Virus record (IMG/VR): IMGVR_UViG_3300031565_006348
Span: 1-21,030 of that record
DNA: 21,030 nucleotides
Direction: 5' to 3' (one strand)
Source of the DNA: a virus
Shown: piece by piece, positions 14,662 to 21,030 of the stretch
How positions within the stretch are numbered: position 1 is the stretch's first letter
Layout: each line of letters starts with the position of its first letter
Position numbers and translations under genes: made by a program
The notes under the pieces: model-generated
The model's input: the letters and a program-made list of their open reading frames with translations, nothing else
Databases searched by the model: none
What the model was told of the DNA's origin: nothing

Positions 14662-16217
14662 ACCGCCACCTTTTTCTTGGGTTTGTCCTCTTCGTCATCG
14701 GGTTTGATATCAGCGTCTTTCCGAACCATCTCGGGCAAGCCCAACTCTTTGCGTCTCTGCATTTCGCGCTGCTCTTCTAGTAGCCGCTGCTCCAGAAGCT
14801 CCTCCCAGTCGCGCCCCTTGGCCGCCGCCACGTCGCGCAACGTTGTGGCATTCATCTGAAGCTCTATCTGTACCGCCTGCGCATCCTTGAGCGGATCTAT
14901 CCACTGCCACCCCGGCGTTATCCATTCCACGGCGGCGATGTCGGCGGGCGTAACGCCTTCCAGGTCGCCGCGTATTAGCGCATCCTCCATGACGGTGCGC
15001 CACTCCCAGTTTAGGTAGCGACGGATGAACCAGCGCTGGTAGATCTCGTAGGTGCGCCGCGCCTCCAGCAGATCTGTGCGCGCGCTCGAATAGGTGGAAT
15101 CCGAGAAGTCCTTGAGCACGATCTGCCACGTGACGCCCAGGGCCGCGCCTATACGGCGGGCCAATAGGACCACAAACGGCACAAGCTCGGGTGTGGGGAA
15201 GTTGGGCACAAGGGTATCGATGGTTTCTTCGGGGTACAGCTTGAAGATCATGCCGGGTTCAAGCGATTGGTCCAGCTTGTACCCGTACTTTTGCGCCGTG
15301 GTCTCCAGTATGTCCGGGCCAGCCTGTGGCGACGTGATGAATACAGCCAAGTCGGCGGCGATCTGTGTCCGCTTTAGGCTCGCCACAAGCAGGAGATCAA
15401 GGTCGCGAACGTCCTGTAGAATCGCGTGGAACATCGGAACGCCGCGCGACTGGCCGGGGCGCTCGGTAATCTTCAGATGCGAGATGTATCGCTTGTCTAC
15501 TGGCGGCGCAAACGCAGCGGCGGCTCGCGGGATTGCCCCCACCGTATCGCCGGGATGCTCCTTTAGAATCCAATAGCGAACCGGGCGGCTCGCCCCGTCG
15601 CGCTCTACGCCGTCACGAATCTTGGCATTGCCGATCTTGTCCTGCGGGGTCGCAAGCCGATCCGCTTCTATGGTTTCAAACCAGACCGGCGCGTCTGGGC
15701 TATAGACGGCCTTGCGCAGCACGTCGCCATCTTCGAGCACCTTGCGGAACAACAGCCGCTGCGCTTCCTCGTGGGTCAGATCGTCAGACTGTGATAGATC
15801 GTCTTTACGCGCGGCCCAGATAGCTTCGATACGCTCATTCTTCGCCGGGTCGCCGGTGCGCGCCTGTGGAACCATGCCAGTCCCGACAACGGCGTTTACG
15901 AAACTCTTGGTGAGCCCGCAACCGATAGAATCGTCACGGTTCAGCTCCCGGCTGCGGTTGCGCAACGCCGCAAGATCGCCCGAGATCTCGGCGTCTGCCG
16001 AGCGCGTGCCGCCTTTCCAGGGTGTTTTTGTACCGGACTGTTTCGCCGCGCGATAGCCCCGTACCCGCAGCGCCATCAGGGCGGCGTCGCGGTAGCTGGG
16101 GTCGTTGTCCATGCGGCGGAAATGCTGACGTAACTGCGCACGGCGCGGGCTTGCAAGCAGCAGCGCGGTATCAACCGCGCCGTCCCAGGATTTCCGCACT
16201 TGTGACCGTATGCTCAT
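14658..16217 (-). CDS. Portal protein, lambda gpB family
   Basis: This is a 519-aa protein; ATG 16217 overlaps the gpW-like stop as ATGA. It shows the lambda-type portal signature in order: YRAAKQSGTKTPWKGG then SRELNRDDSIGCGLTKSFVNAVVGTG (in part, residues 55-115), WFETIEADRLATP (179-192), a hinge with SRGVPMFHAILQDVRDLD (257-274), PTPELVPFVVLLARRIGAALGV (341-362; the conserved P-x-x-E-L-x-P-F-V), KDFSDSTYSSARTDLLEARR (369-388) and PGWQWIDPLKDAQAV (435-449). The C-terminus is a Glu/Lys tail. Portal proteins form a dodecamer at one capsid vertex for DNA passage, and bind terminase and the head-tail connector. The length is within the usual range (about 480-550 aa). Confidence 0.93.
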   Translation of the reverse strand: MSIRSQVRKSWDGAVDTALLLASPRRAQLRQHFRRMDNDPSYRDAALMALRVRGYRAAKQSGTKTPWKGGTRSADAEISGDLAALRNRSRELNRDDSIGCGLTKSFVNAVVGTGMVPQARTGDPAKNERIEAIWAARKDDLSQSDDLTHEEAQRLLFRKVLEDGDVLRKAVYSPDAPVWFETIEADRLATPQDKIGNAKIRDGVERDGASRPVRYWILKEHPGDTVGAIPRAAAAFAPPVDKRYISHLKITERPGQSRGVPMFHAILQDVRDLDLLLVASLKRTQIAADLAVFITSPQAGPDILETTAQKYGYKLDQSLEPGMIFKLYPEETIDTLVPNFPTPELVPFVVLLARRIGAALGVTWQIVLKDFSDSTYSSARTDLLEARRTYEIYQRWFIRRYLNWEWRTVMEDALIRGDLEGVTPADIAAVEWITPGWQWIDPLKDAQAVQIELQMNATTLRDVAAAKGRDWEELLEQRLLEEQREMQRRKELGLPEMVRKDADIKPDDEEDKPKKKVAV

Positions 16218-16495
16218 CCGTTGAACGCCGTGCCGACAACCGTGAAGCGGTTGCGATCTGACCCCCTGGCTACCTTCGCCTCCGCCGTCTCCAGCGCTTT
16301 CCGCAGCCCCTCCAGGCTTTCGCGCCTGCGTAGATACTCACCGTCCTTGCCCATCTGAAGCTCAAGCGCGGCCAAAACCGCCTCGGCTACCGCATACTTT
16401 TTCCATGCGGTAGACCAGTCAGCGGCAATGATAGCGTCCGCTACTTCGGCACATATCGTTTGGTAGGAGCTAACCGAGATCTCGGTCGTGGCCAT
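16214..16495 (-). CDS. gpW-like head-tail joining protein candidate
   Basis: This is a 93-aa protein with AAGGA 6 nt before ATG 16495 and 12 nt after the upstream stop; it overlaps the portal start (ATGA). It is helical and charged: ADAIIAADWSTAWKKYAVAEAVLAAL, then GKDGEYLRRRESLEGLRKALETAEAK, with RFTVVG near the C-terminus. Lambda gpW (68 aa) lies between terminase A and portal B with a similar helical, basic design and a two-strand hairpin, and seals the portal below the head. The match is in position and general character. The order terminase, W, portal is the same here. Another small adaptor or a terminase-associated protein cannot be excluded. Confidence 0.5.
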   Translation of the reverse strand: MATTEISVSSYQTICAEVADAIIAADWSTAWKKYAVAEAVLAALELQMGKDGEYLRRRESLEGLRKALETAEAKVARGSDRNRFTVVGTAFNG

Positions 16496-16507
16496 ATGGC
16501 ATCCTTG

Positions 16508-16762
16508 TCAACGCCCAGCAAAGGACCGATAGGCGCGCCATGTCGCCTCTGTCCCTATCGCCATCTGCGCCGCATATTCGTTCGCCCAATACCAAATGCA
16601 CGCCGGGTCAACATGTGGCTCGGGCAAGTTCTCGCAACAATCAACGAAGCGCCGCCGATAGGCACGCGCGCGGACTTGCGCTATCCCATAGCGCCGCTTA
16701 TCTAGCCAGTCCAGGACCGCTTCCACGTGCCTCGCTTCGCTCTGTGATGGTTCTGCCGCCAC
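16508..16762 (-). CDS. Small hypothetical protein preceding the gpW-like gene
   Basis: This is an 84-aa protein. I chose the GTG at 16762, which follows AGGAGG after 4 nt (RBS at 16767-16772); a TTG at 16780 is in frame, but the RBS would then be inside the gene. The sequence is helical, with many Arg, Trp and Ala residues (VEAVLDWLDKRRYG, IWYWANEYAAQM) and a Cys-Cys pair in FVDCCENLP. It is the first gene after the internal promoter region. No family is recognised. A small head-assembly or early-late regulatory role is speculation. Confidence 0.6.
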   Translation of the reverse strand: MAAEPSQSEARHVEAVLDWLDKRRYGIAQVRARAYRRRFVDCCENLPEPHVDPACIWYWANEYAAQMAIGTEATWRAYRSFAGR

Positions 16763-16795
16763 CGGGCCTCCTAAATGCAATGTGGCCCGACAGGG

Positions 16796-16809
16796 TGGCG
16801 GCCCCGCCA
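16796..16809 (-). promoter_or_regulatory. Short GC hairpin in the leader before the head operon
   Basis: TGGCG and CGCCA (16796-16800 and 16805-16809) pair around a 4-nt loop. It sits between the larger hairpin and the first RBS of the head operon. No U-run follows, so it is probably not a terminator on its own. Confidence 0.4.
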
Positions 16810-16823
16810 GGCCACAAAGAAAG

Positions 16824-16860
16824 GGCGCGACTCAGGAGCCAAGCTCCGCCAAGCCGCGCC
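16824..16860 (-). terminator. Hairpin followed by pyrimidine-rich run, terminator or attenuator
   Basis: On the minus strand GGCGCG (16860-16855) pairs with CGCGCC (16829-16824), enclosing a GGAGC/GCTCC inner stem (16847-16843 with 16839-16835) and two internal loops. It is followed by CTTTCTTTG, a U-rich tail. It lies about 85 nt after the zinc-ribbon stop codon and about 25 nt after the likely transcription start of the internal promoter, so it could end packaging transcripts, attenuate the head operon, or both. The imperfect stem and broken U-run make strength uncertain. Confidence 0.45.
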
Positions 16861-16891
16861 ATTACCGCCTTAAACTTTCGCCTATATACTA

Positions 16892-16920
16892 CTCATACCA
16901 TAAAACAGCCTAACCGTCAA
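16892..16920 (-). promoter_or_regulatory. Sigma-70-type leftward promoter upstream of the head/tail operon
   Basis: On the minus strand TTGACG (16920-16915) is separated by exactly 17 nt from TATGAG (16897-16892), with an extended -10 TGG directly before it. The region is AT-rich compared with the rest of the window. It is the only inter-gene gap above 100 bp and lies just after the zinc-ribbon gene, with transcripts starting near 16885. It would provide independent late transcription of head and tail genes if the host uses E. coli-like sigma-70 motifs. Confidence 0.6.
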
Positions 16921-16944
16921 GGGGGTATATGTAAGGCTGCAAAA

Positions 16945-17424
16945 CTACACCCCCTCCGCAGCCTGCAAATCGGGGTGAAGACCCGACGGCCCCACCTTCG
17001 GTTCCCGTATCTCGGGGGGATCGCATACCACCATCTTCCATGTGTGATCGCATGCCCGACACTTGAGGTAGACCATATCCTCGCCGCCGTGTAGACATAC
17101 AACCGCCTGGCTGCCGCTGTCGAGCAGAACCCGTCGGCACCTAGGGCAGGGCTGAAACTGTCGCCGTATCTTGGGATATCGCGTCGGCAACGGTTTATCC
17201 TCGGGCCAAAAGCAGCGGGCGTCGTGTTCCGCTATATCCCGCGCACGCTGTTCCTCGGCCTCTTGTTCCTGCAGTTGCGCCGCCACCTGTTCGCGCTTTT
17301 TCGCCATCGCGGCCAACTCTTCATCCATGCGCGCCAGATACTCTCCTGGGGTTTCAATGGGCGGCTCTTGTGTCTGAATCGGCGGTTCGTGGTATTGCAC
17401 ATTCGACTTTCTTCGCTTCGCCAT
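16945..17424 (-). CDS. Coiled-coil zinc-ribbon protein next to terminase
   Basis: This is a 159-aa protein with AAGGAG 6 nt before ATG 17424, 10 nt after the terminase stop. Residues 29-68 are a charged heptad-like helix (LARMDEELAAMAKKREQVAA). Residues 93-125 contain CPRCRR (Cys93, Cys96) and CRAC (Cys122, Cys125), with Cys110 and His112 between them: a zinc-ribbon pattern of the type used in Com-like phage regulators and many nucleic-acid-binding proteins. The basic N-terminus (AKRRKS) also fits nucleic-acid contact. Placed between terminase and the promoter for the head operon, it could help packaging or regulate late genes. Function is not known. Confidence 0.7.
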   Translation of the reverse strand: MAKRRKSNVQYHEPPIQTQEPPIETPGEYLARMDEELAAMAKKREQVAAQLQEQEAEEQRARDIAEHDARCFWPEDKPLPTRYPKIRRQFQPCPRCRRVLLDSGSQAVVCLHGGEDMVYLKCRACDHTWKMVVCDPPEIREPKVGPSGLHPDLQAAEGV

Positions 17425-17434
17425 GACGATCTCC

Positions 17435-19537
17435 TTATTCGCGGCCTATCTGCCAGCCGCCGCTCTTTTTCGAGGGTTCGTATCCAGCCTGAATCGCGCG
17501 CGCCTCGCCGAACTGCGGCAATCGCACGCCTAACATCTCAAGCGCCGCCATGCACAAGGCCGGCGTGTCGAGGAAGTGGTTCCACTTCGATACCTGCTCC
17601 CATCGGTTTTTTGCAACGTCCCACACCTCGGCGCAAATGTGGTGGGCAAAATGCCCCCGCAAGTGCATCTTTGGGTTATTACCGAACAATGTCATTGCGC
17701 CGGGTGTGCCGGGTGTCTGTAGTAGCCGCTCGTGCACGTCAAGTTTCCAGTGGTCCGCGTCGAGGTGGAAGATTTGCCCCTGCCCCTGTTCGCGCTTGGC
17801 ATACCAGTGGTTGCCCACCCGAATGCCGTGGCCGCTTTTGCGCGGCGCGTTGAAGCGGTTCTGGCCTATAGTGCGCCCACACCCTTTCGTAGGTCGCCAA
17901 CGCGGCCCGGCCTGTCGGCAGAATCGGCGGATCGCGTCCGGATGCCAGCCCGCGTCTACCAGCGATAGGTCAACCTCCATAGGCTCGCCGGCGGCGGTTC
18001 GGTAGTCCGCTAGTCTGCTGCGCATCTCCAGCAGCCGTTCCCGCAGGGCCTTTTCGACGGCCATGTCAATATGCTTGATTACGGCCTCGTCTGTGCTGCG
18101 CCCGTCCACGTCCGGCGCGTCCACCCGGATAATCGCGTAGTCCACAACGGAGCACGTCGAATCCTGGGCCGCCGCAATCACCGTGGTATGGATCTCTCGC
18201 ATCCGTACATCGACGCCCTGTACGAGTTTGAAGTCCTGGCCCTCGGGCGCGACGAAACGCGGCATACCTGATAGCCGCTCCGCCACCAGTTGCGGCGTGA
18301 TGTTCGAGTATTTGTCCTCTTCGGGCGGCTCGTTTTGACACTCTGACCAGAACGCGCGCTCGCCGTGCGCCACGCGCCAGCGCATGATATGCTCAAGCCA
18401 CGACGATTCAAGCGGCTCGCCGTCCGGCCCGGGCGTGGCAATGAAAGCCCCCGGCCACCACTCTATAGCGCCCCGGTCCATGTCGGCCCGGTTGTCCAGG
18501 TAGAACTGATGCGCCTTGCGCCCCGTCGCGTCCGAGCCGTCCTGCAACCCGTCGCGAAACATATCCATGTATTCAGACCAGAGGTCTTCACGCTCCGGCA
18601 TGCTGGGCAGTGCCTGTTCTCGCACGCCCTGCCACTCGGGGTGTTGCTCGCGGTCTGAGAACTCCTCGGACAGATCGCCCCGCTCGATGACGGTGCATAG
18701 CGCCACGCATGCCAACGGCTTCATGTGGCTGCCCGTGCCGCCAATATCGGCCTGGACGGTACGCCGGATGCGATCCTTGATGGTCTCGGACGTTGCGTCC
18801 TCGCGATTCATCCAATCATCGATAATCGCCAGATCCAAGCGGGCGCTCTTAATGTTTGTGCCACGGATGCCGCCCTGGAGCCCCACGGCGTTGATCGTCG
18901 CCCCACTCGCCGGGCTGTCGGCCACGGTGGGTAGCACAAGCTGATTAGAGCCCCACTCCACGTCTACCGGTAGACCGTCCACCAACACGGCACGCACGCG
19001 GCCCGTCTCACTCACGGCCTCGCGTAGCGGCACAATGATCTCAGGGAAGTCTGCGCACAACAGATTATTTCGCAGCAGTTGGTTCTTGATACAGTCAAGC
19101 CGCTCGACAGACTGAGGCAGCGAAGGCGTGTAGAGTCCCGCCACGTGTACGCGGCCCGTGCATACGGCCCACATGAGGCCGATCTTTGCCCACGTGGTCT
19201 TGGCCCCGCCGCGCGGGGCAACGCGGCAGTCCTGCAAGCCGTACAGGATCGCGTTCTCGGTCGCGTCGGCCCACGCTTCGTGACTGGGCGCGGGCTCGCA
19301 GAAGATGTAGGGGTCCATGTTATCTTGCCGCGTCGAGAAATACGTGAGCCCAAACGTGTACAGCCGCACTGAGGCCCGTTCGCGCCGCTCCGGGTCCGCG
19401 CACGGCGGGATTGTGACGGACCGCGCCTTGGCCCGTTTGCGCGCCATGAGCGCCGCCTGGGCAGAGCGCTCATCGTAGCGCCCGCTGGGCACAGGCCCCT
19501 TGCTAGGGCGCGCCGGGGCGTCAGGCGCAACCGTCAC
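17435..19537 (-). CDS. Terminase large subunit (ATPase and nuclease)
   Basis: This is a 700-aa protein. Walker A is RVAPRGGAKTT at residues 105-115 and Walker B is DLAIIDD (235-241), preceded by GIRGTNIKSARLD, as in terminases with 'R-G-x-x-x-x-x-R-P-D-L-x-(I/L)-(I/L)-D-D'. The C-terminal RNase H-like nuclease has candidate aspartates Asp443 (QGVDVR), Asp528 (LVDAGWHPDAI) and Asp657 (NHFLDTPALCMAALEML); the last resembles the end of lambda gpA-type terminases. Family assignment is mixed between gpA-like and Terminase_6-like. The enzyme translocates DNA into the prohead through the portal and cuts concatemers. The start is uncertain: GTG 19537 has no clear RBS and no better in-frame start exists after the upstream stop; ATG 19447 (Met31) is an alternative. 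Confidence 0.9.
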   Translation of the reverse strand: MTVAPDAPARPSKGPVPSGRYDERSAQAALMARKRAKARSVTIPPCADPERRERASVRLYTFGLTYFSTRQDNMDPYIFCEPAPSHEAWADATENAILYGLQDCRVAPRGGAKTTWAKIGLMWAVCTGRVHVAGLYTPSLPQSVERLDCIKNQLLRNNLLCADFPEIIVPLREAVSETGRVRAVLVDGLPVDVEWGSNQLVLPTVADSPASGATINAVGLQGGIRGTNIKSARLDLAIIDDWMNREDATSETIKDRIRRTVQADIGGTGSHMKPLACVALCTVIERGDLSEEFSDREQHPEWQGVREQALPSMPEREDLWSEYMDMFRDGLQDGSDATGRKAHQFYLDNRADMDRGAIEWWPGAFIATPGPDGEPLESSWLEHIMRWRVAHGERAFWSECQNEPPEEDKYSNITPQLVAERLSGMPRFVAPEGQDFKLVQGVDVRMREIHTTVIAAAQDSTCSVVDYAIIRVDAPDVDGRSTDEAVIKHIDMAVEKALRERLLEMRSRLADYRTAAGEPMEVDLSLVDAGWHPDAIRRFCRQAGPRWRPTKGCGRTIGQNRFNAPRKSGHGIRVGNHWYAKREQGQGQIFHLDADHWKLDVHERLLQTPGTPGAMTLFGNNPKMHLRGHFAHHICAEVWDVAKNRWEQVSKWNHFLDTPALCMAALEMLGVRLPQFGEARAIQAGYEPSKKSGGWQIGRE

Positions 19538-19573
19538 GTCGGCGAGGATATCGAGTAGGGACGGTATGGGTCG

Positions 19574-19825
19574 TTACCCCTTGGGCCGTATTCCGCCGTG
19601 CCTAATCACGACATTATCGTCTTCGGGCGTCAGCCGGGACATAGCGAATGGGGTCAATGCGTCATTACGTATGAAGCAAACAATGTCCCCTTTCTCGGGA
19701 GCTTCCCGCAACAATCCCGCTTGGTCTAGGGCCGTCACGATATTGAGCGGGGATATTGGTACCGCGTTCTCTCTGCACCACGCCACGGCGCTTTCCGCCG
19801 CGAAGTGTCGCCTACTAAACAGCAT
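19574..19825 (-). CDS. Small hypothetical protein upstream of terminase
   Basis: This is an 83-aa protein with GAGGAAAGGA 5-6 nt before ATG 19825, overlapping the previous gene by 11 bp. The sequence has a helical N-terminus (FSRRHFAAESAVAWCRE), a helix IVTALDQAGLL and a beta-type part (KGDIVCFIRND). It has no membrane segment. It separates the HTH protein from terminase and is in the same frame as the terminase, with a TAA stop between. No family is recognised. It may be a short accessory of the packaging genes. Confidence 0.65.
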   Translation of the reverse strand: MLFSRRHFAAESAVAWCRENAVPISPLNIVTALDQAGLLREAPEKGDIVCFIRNDALTPFAMSRLTPEDDNVVIRHGGIRPKG

Positions 19826-20393
19826 CGCCTATCCTTTCCTCGTGCCGTCGCCGTCGCGAGCTTGTAATCGGCGTCGCAAGTGCCGCCACGAGACCGGCGT
19901 CGGATACGTGGTCAAGCGTGATAGCGTCGTCTTGGGTAAGCCGTCGCACCACTTGGTTGTAGCTCAAGCCGTTGCTGATGTACTTATCCGCGCGATCTGC
20001 CACGCCACTCTCCTGGCACGCCTTGCGGATTAAGAACCGCCGCTCCTGCTCACGTTTCGGTAACTGAGATTCTGGCTCTCCCGCGCTTGCATAAATCTGC
20101 GCGAATAATCGCTCTACGTTCTCCTTTTCAGTCGCATGGCGTACGTCACGCTCCTCTGCGCTCTCCCCATTAGCCGCATAGCGTGCCTCGCGCTCCTCTC
20201 TACTTTCATTCACGGGTGGAGCGTTCTCCCAATACCGCAGCACGTCATCTTCGCGATACCGGTAGGCGCGCGAACTCACGCGGACGCGGGGGACGCTCTC
20301 AGGCCATCCCTTGACAGTATTCAGGCTCAAGTTTAGGCGGCCCGCCAACTGCCGCGCGGTCAGTAGGTCGCTTGTCATGTTTGATTTTTTCAT
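19815..20393 (-). CDS. HTH (excisionase/MerR-type) protein, small terminase candidate
   Basis: This is a 192-aa protein with AGAAGG 7 nt before ATG 20393, overlapping the upstream stop as ATGA. Residues 8-55 form a winged-helix of the excisionase/MerR type: LLTARQLAGRLNLSLNTVKGW, then a short loop and YRYREDDVLRYWE wing/helix. Lambda Nu1 (small terminase) starts with a related 'kkQLAdifgvs-x-rTIqnWq' domain and then a coiled coil; here residues 60-140 are highly charged and probably helical (ESREEREARYAANGE in part). A second helix-rich part near 125-175 follows (RADKYISNGLSYNQVVRRLTQ). Its place two genes before the large terminase supports a DNA-recognising small terminase, but an ordinary phage regulator is also possible. 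Confidence 0.6.
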   Translation of the reverse strand: MKKSNMTSDLLTARQLAGRLNLSLNTVKGWPESVPRVRVSSRAYRYREDDVLRYWENAPPVNESREEREARYAANGESAEERDVRHATEKENVERLFAQIYASAGEPESQLPKREQERRFLIRKACQESGVADRADKYISNGLSYNQVVRRLTQDDAITLDHVSDAGLVAALATPITSSRRRRHEERIGDAV

Positions 20394-20971
20394 GGACTAT
20401 CCTTCTCTCTATCCTCGTTGTCCTCACCTACGCCTACCGCCTCGTCGAGCGCGGCCAGGATCGCCTCCTTGAGCACGCGGCGGATCGTGCGCAAGTCCTT
20501 CATCCGTCGCAAGCGCGGCGATACCTCAAGGATCGCGTCCCGGAGCGCCTCACGGATCACACCCACGACGGTCAACCACTTCTCCTTCACCGTCGCCACA
20601 GGGATCATGCCGGGGTCCGCGCCGTCCGGCGCGGGCAACCCGTACAGGTTCAACAGCTTGGCCGTTTCCTTCACCGCAGCAAACGCCACGTCGGGACGCG
20701 AGAAGCCTTTGCCGTTAGGGGTGCGACACGCGGTGTAGAGCCGGTGTAGCCGATAGAGCGCAAGGCCGCGCTGGGCAGCGGAGTCAACACCGTCGGAGAG
20801 GACGCGCGCCTCTGAGGCGGTGGGCTCCTCGATAACGTCGAGCGCGTCGAACAGGTCCAGCGGGACAGCGGGAAGCCCGGCGACGGTGCGCACCGAAGGC
20901 GGAGACGCCTCGCTGGGCGTAACCTCAAGGGCTGTAATGGGTTCGGTATTACTAGAGGCCTGAGTCGTCAT
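20390..20971 (-). CDS. Hypothetical helical protein at the start of the packaging block
   Basis: This is a 193-aa protein. I chose ATG 20971 because AAAGGA lies 9 nt upstream; an in-frame ATG 20998 lacks such a site. The N-terminal ~45 residues are Thr/Ser/Pro-rich and probably flexible. Residues about 50-190 are helical, with TASEARVLSDGVDSAAQRG, VAFAAVKETAKLLNLYGLP and a long basic/hydrophobic helix (VVGVIREALRDAILEVSPRL in part). It is coupled to the HTH gene by an ATGA overlap. The family is not recognised. The helical core and position make it a second small-terminase candidate, but without specific motifs. The 59 bp between its start and the right edge show no clear promoter. Confidence 0.65.
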   Translation of the reverse strand: MTTQASSNTEPITALEVTPSEASPPSVRTVAGLPAVPLDLFDALDVIEEPTASEARVLSDGVDSAAQRGLALYRLHRLYTACRTPNGKGFSRPDVAFAAVKETAKLLNLYGLPAPDGADPGMIPVATVKEKWLTVVGVIREALRDAILEVSPRLRRMKDLRTIRRVLKEAILAALDEAVGVGEDNEDREKDSP

Positions 20972-21030
20972 ACTGCTAAGTCCTTTACTAACTAACACTT
21001 ACAAAAAGCCGTTAGACTTTGGCGGCAAAC

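Noticed and set aside
16763-16780. TTG start for the 84-aa protein
   Set aside because: The AGGAGG ribosome binding site would be inside the gene; GTG 16762 follows it.
21003-21026. Terminator at the right edge (GCCG ... CGGC then T5 on the minus strand)
   Set aside because: The stem is only 4 bp with an 11-nt loop, and the region is cut by the window edge.
1-21030. tRNA genes, CRISPR arrays, IS elements, integrase, att sites
   Set aside because: Reading both strands gave no cloverleaf, regular spaced repeats, transposase or recombinase motifs; nearly all sequence is covered by virion genes.

Overview
The window is one continuous block of tailed-phage (Caudoviricetes) virion genes, all read leftwards on the minus strand and packed end to end with 1-14 bp overlaps (TAATG, ATGA, GTGCCTGA) or short gaps. 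It is GC-rich (around 60%, with some AT-richer patches). Most genes have strong AGGAG-type ribosome binding sites. No integrase, repressor, replication gene, tRNA, CRISPR array, IS element or recognisable lysis gene is visible, so I cannot say whether this is a free phage or a prophage. The Sec-type signal peptides and RBSs suggest a bacterial host, perhaps Gram-negative, but the host cannot be named from the sequence.

Read in transcription order (right to left), the layout is as follows. (1) Packaging, 20971 to 16945: an unknown 193-aa protein, an excisionase/MerR-type HTH protein that may be the small terminase, an 83-aa unknown, the 700-aa large terminase, and a coiled-coil zinc-ribbon protein. 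(2) A 164-bp gap with a good leftward extended -10 promoter (TTGACG-17-TATGAG) and a terminator-like hairpin. (3) Head, 16762 to 10915: a small unknown, a gpW-like protein, a lambda gpB-family portal, an HK97-type prohead protease with a nested in-frame scaffold start, a probable decoration protein, the major capsid protein, a strong hairpin, a virion-type protein carrying a signal peptide, and a head-tail joining protein. (4) Tail, 10915 to 1: a terminator-type protein, tail tube, a tail-assembly chaperone with an A9 slippery run, a morphogenesis protein, the tape measure, three tail-tip proteins (one FnIII-like), a fibre with a signal peptide, a small secreted protein, and a partial hub protein running off the left edge.

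The gene order is lambda-like: terminase, gpW, portal, protease/scaffold, decoration, capsid, FII-like, tail terminator, tube, frameshifted chaperone, tape measure. This order supports several calls where sequence similarity alone is weak.

The most notable points are: a probable programmed -1 frameshift whose product stops exactly 2 nt before the next start codon; a nested scaffold gene with its own strong RBS; three proteins in the virion operon with N-terminal Sec signal peptides, which is unexpected for cytoplasmically assembled virion parts; an internal promoter/hairpin control region dividing packaging from structural genes; and an AT-richer protease segment that looks like a mosaic exchange.
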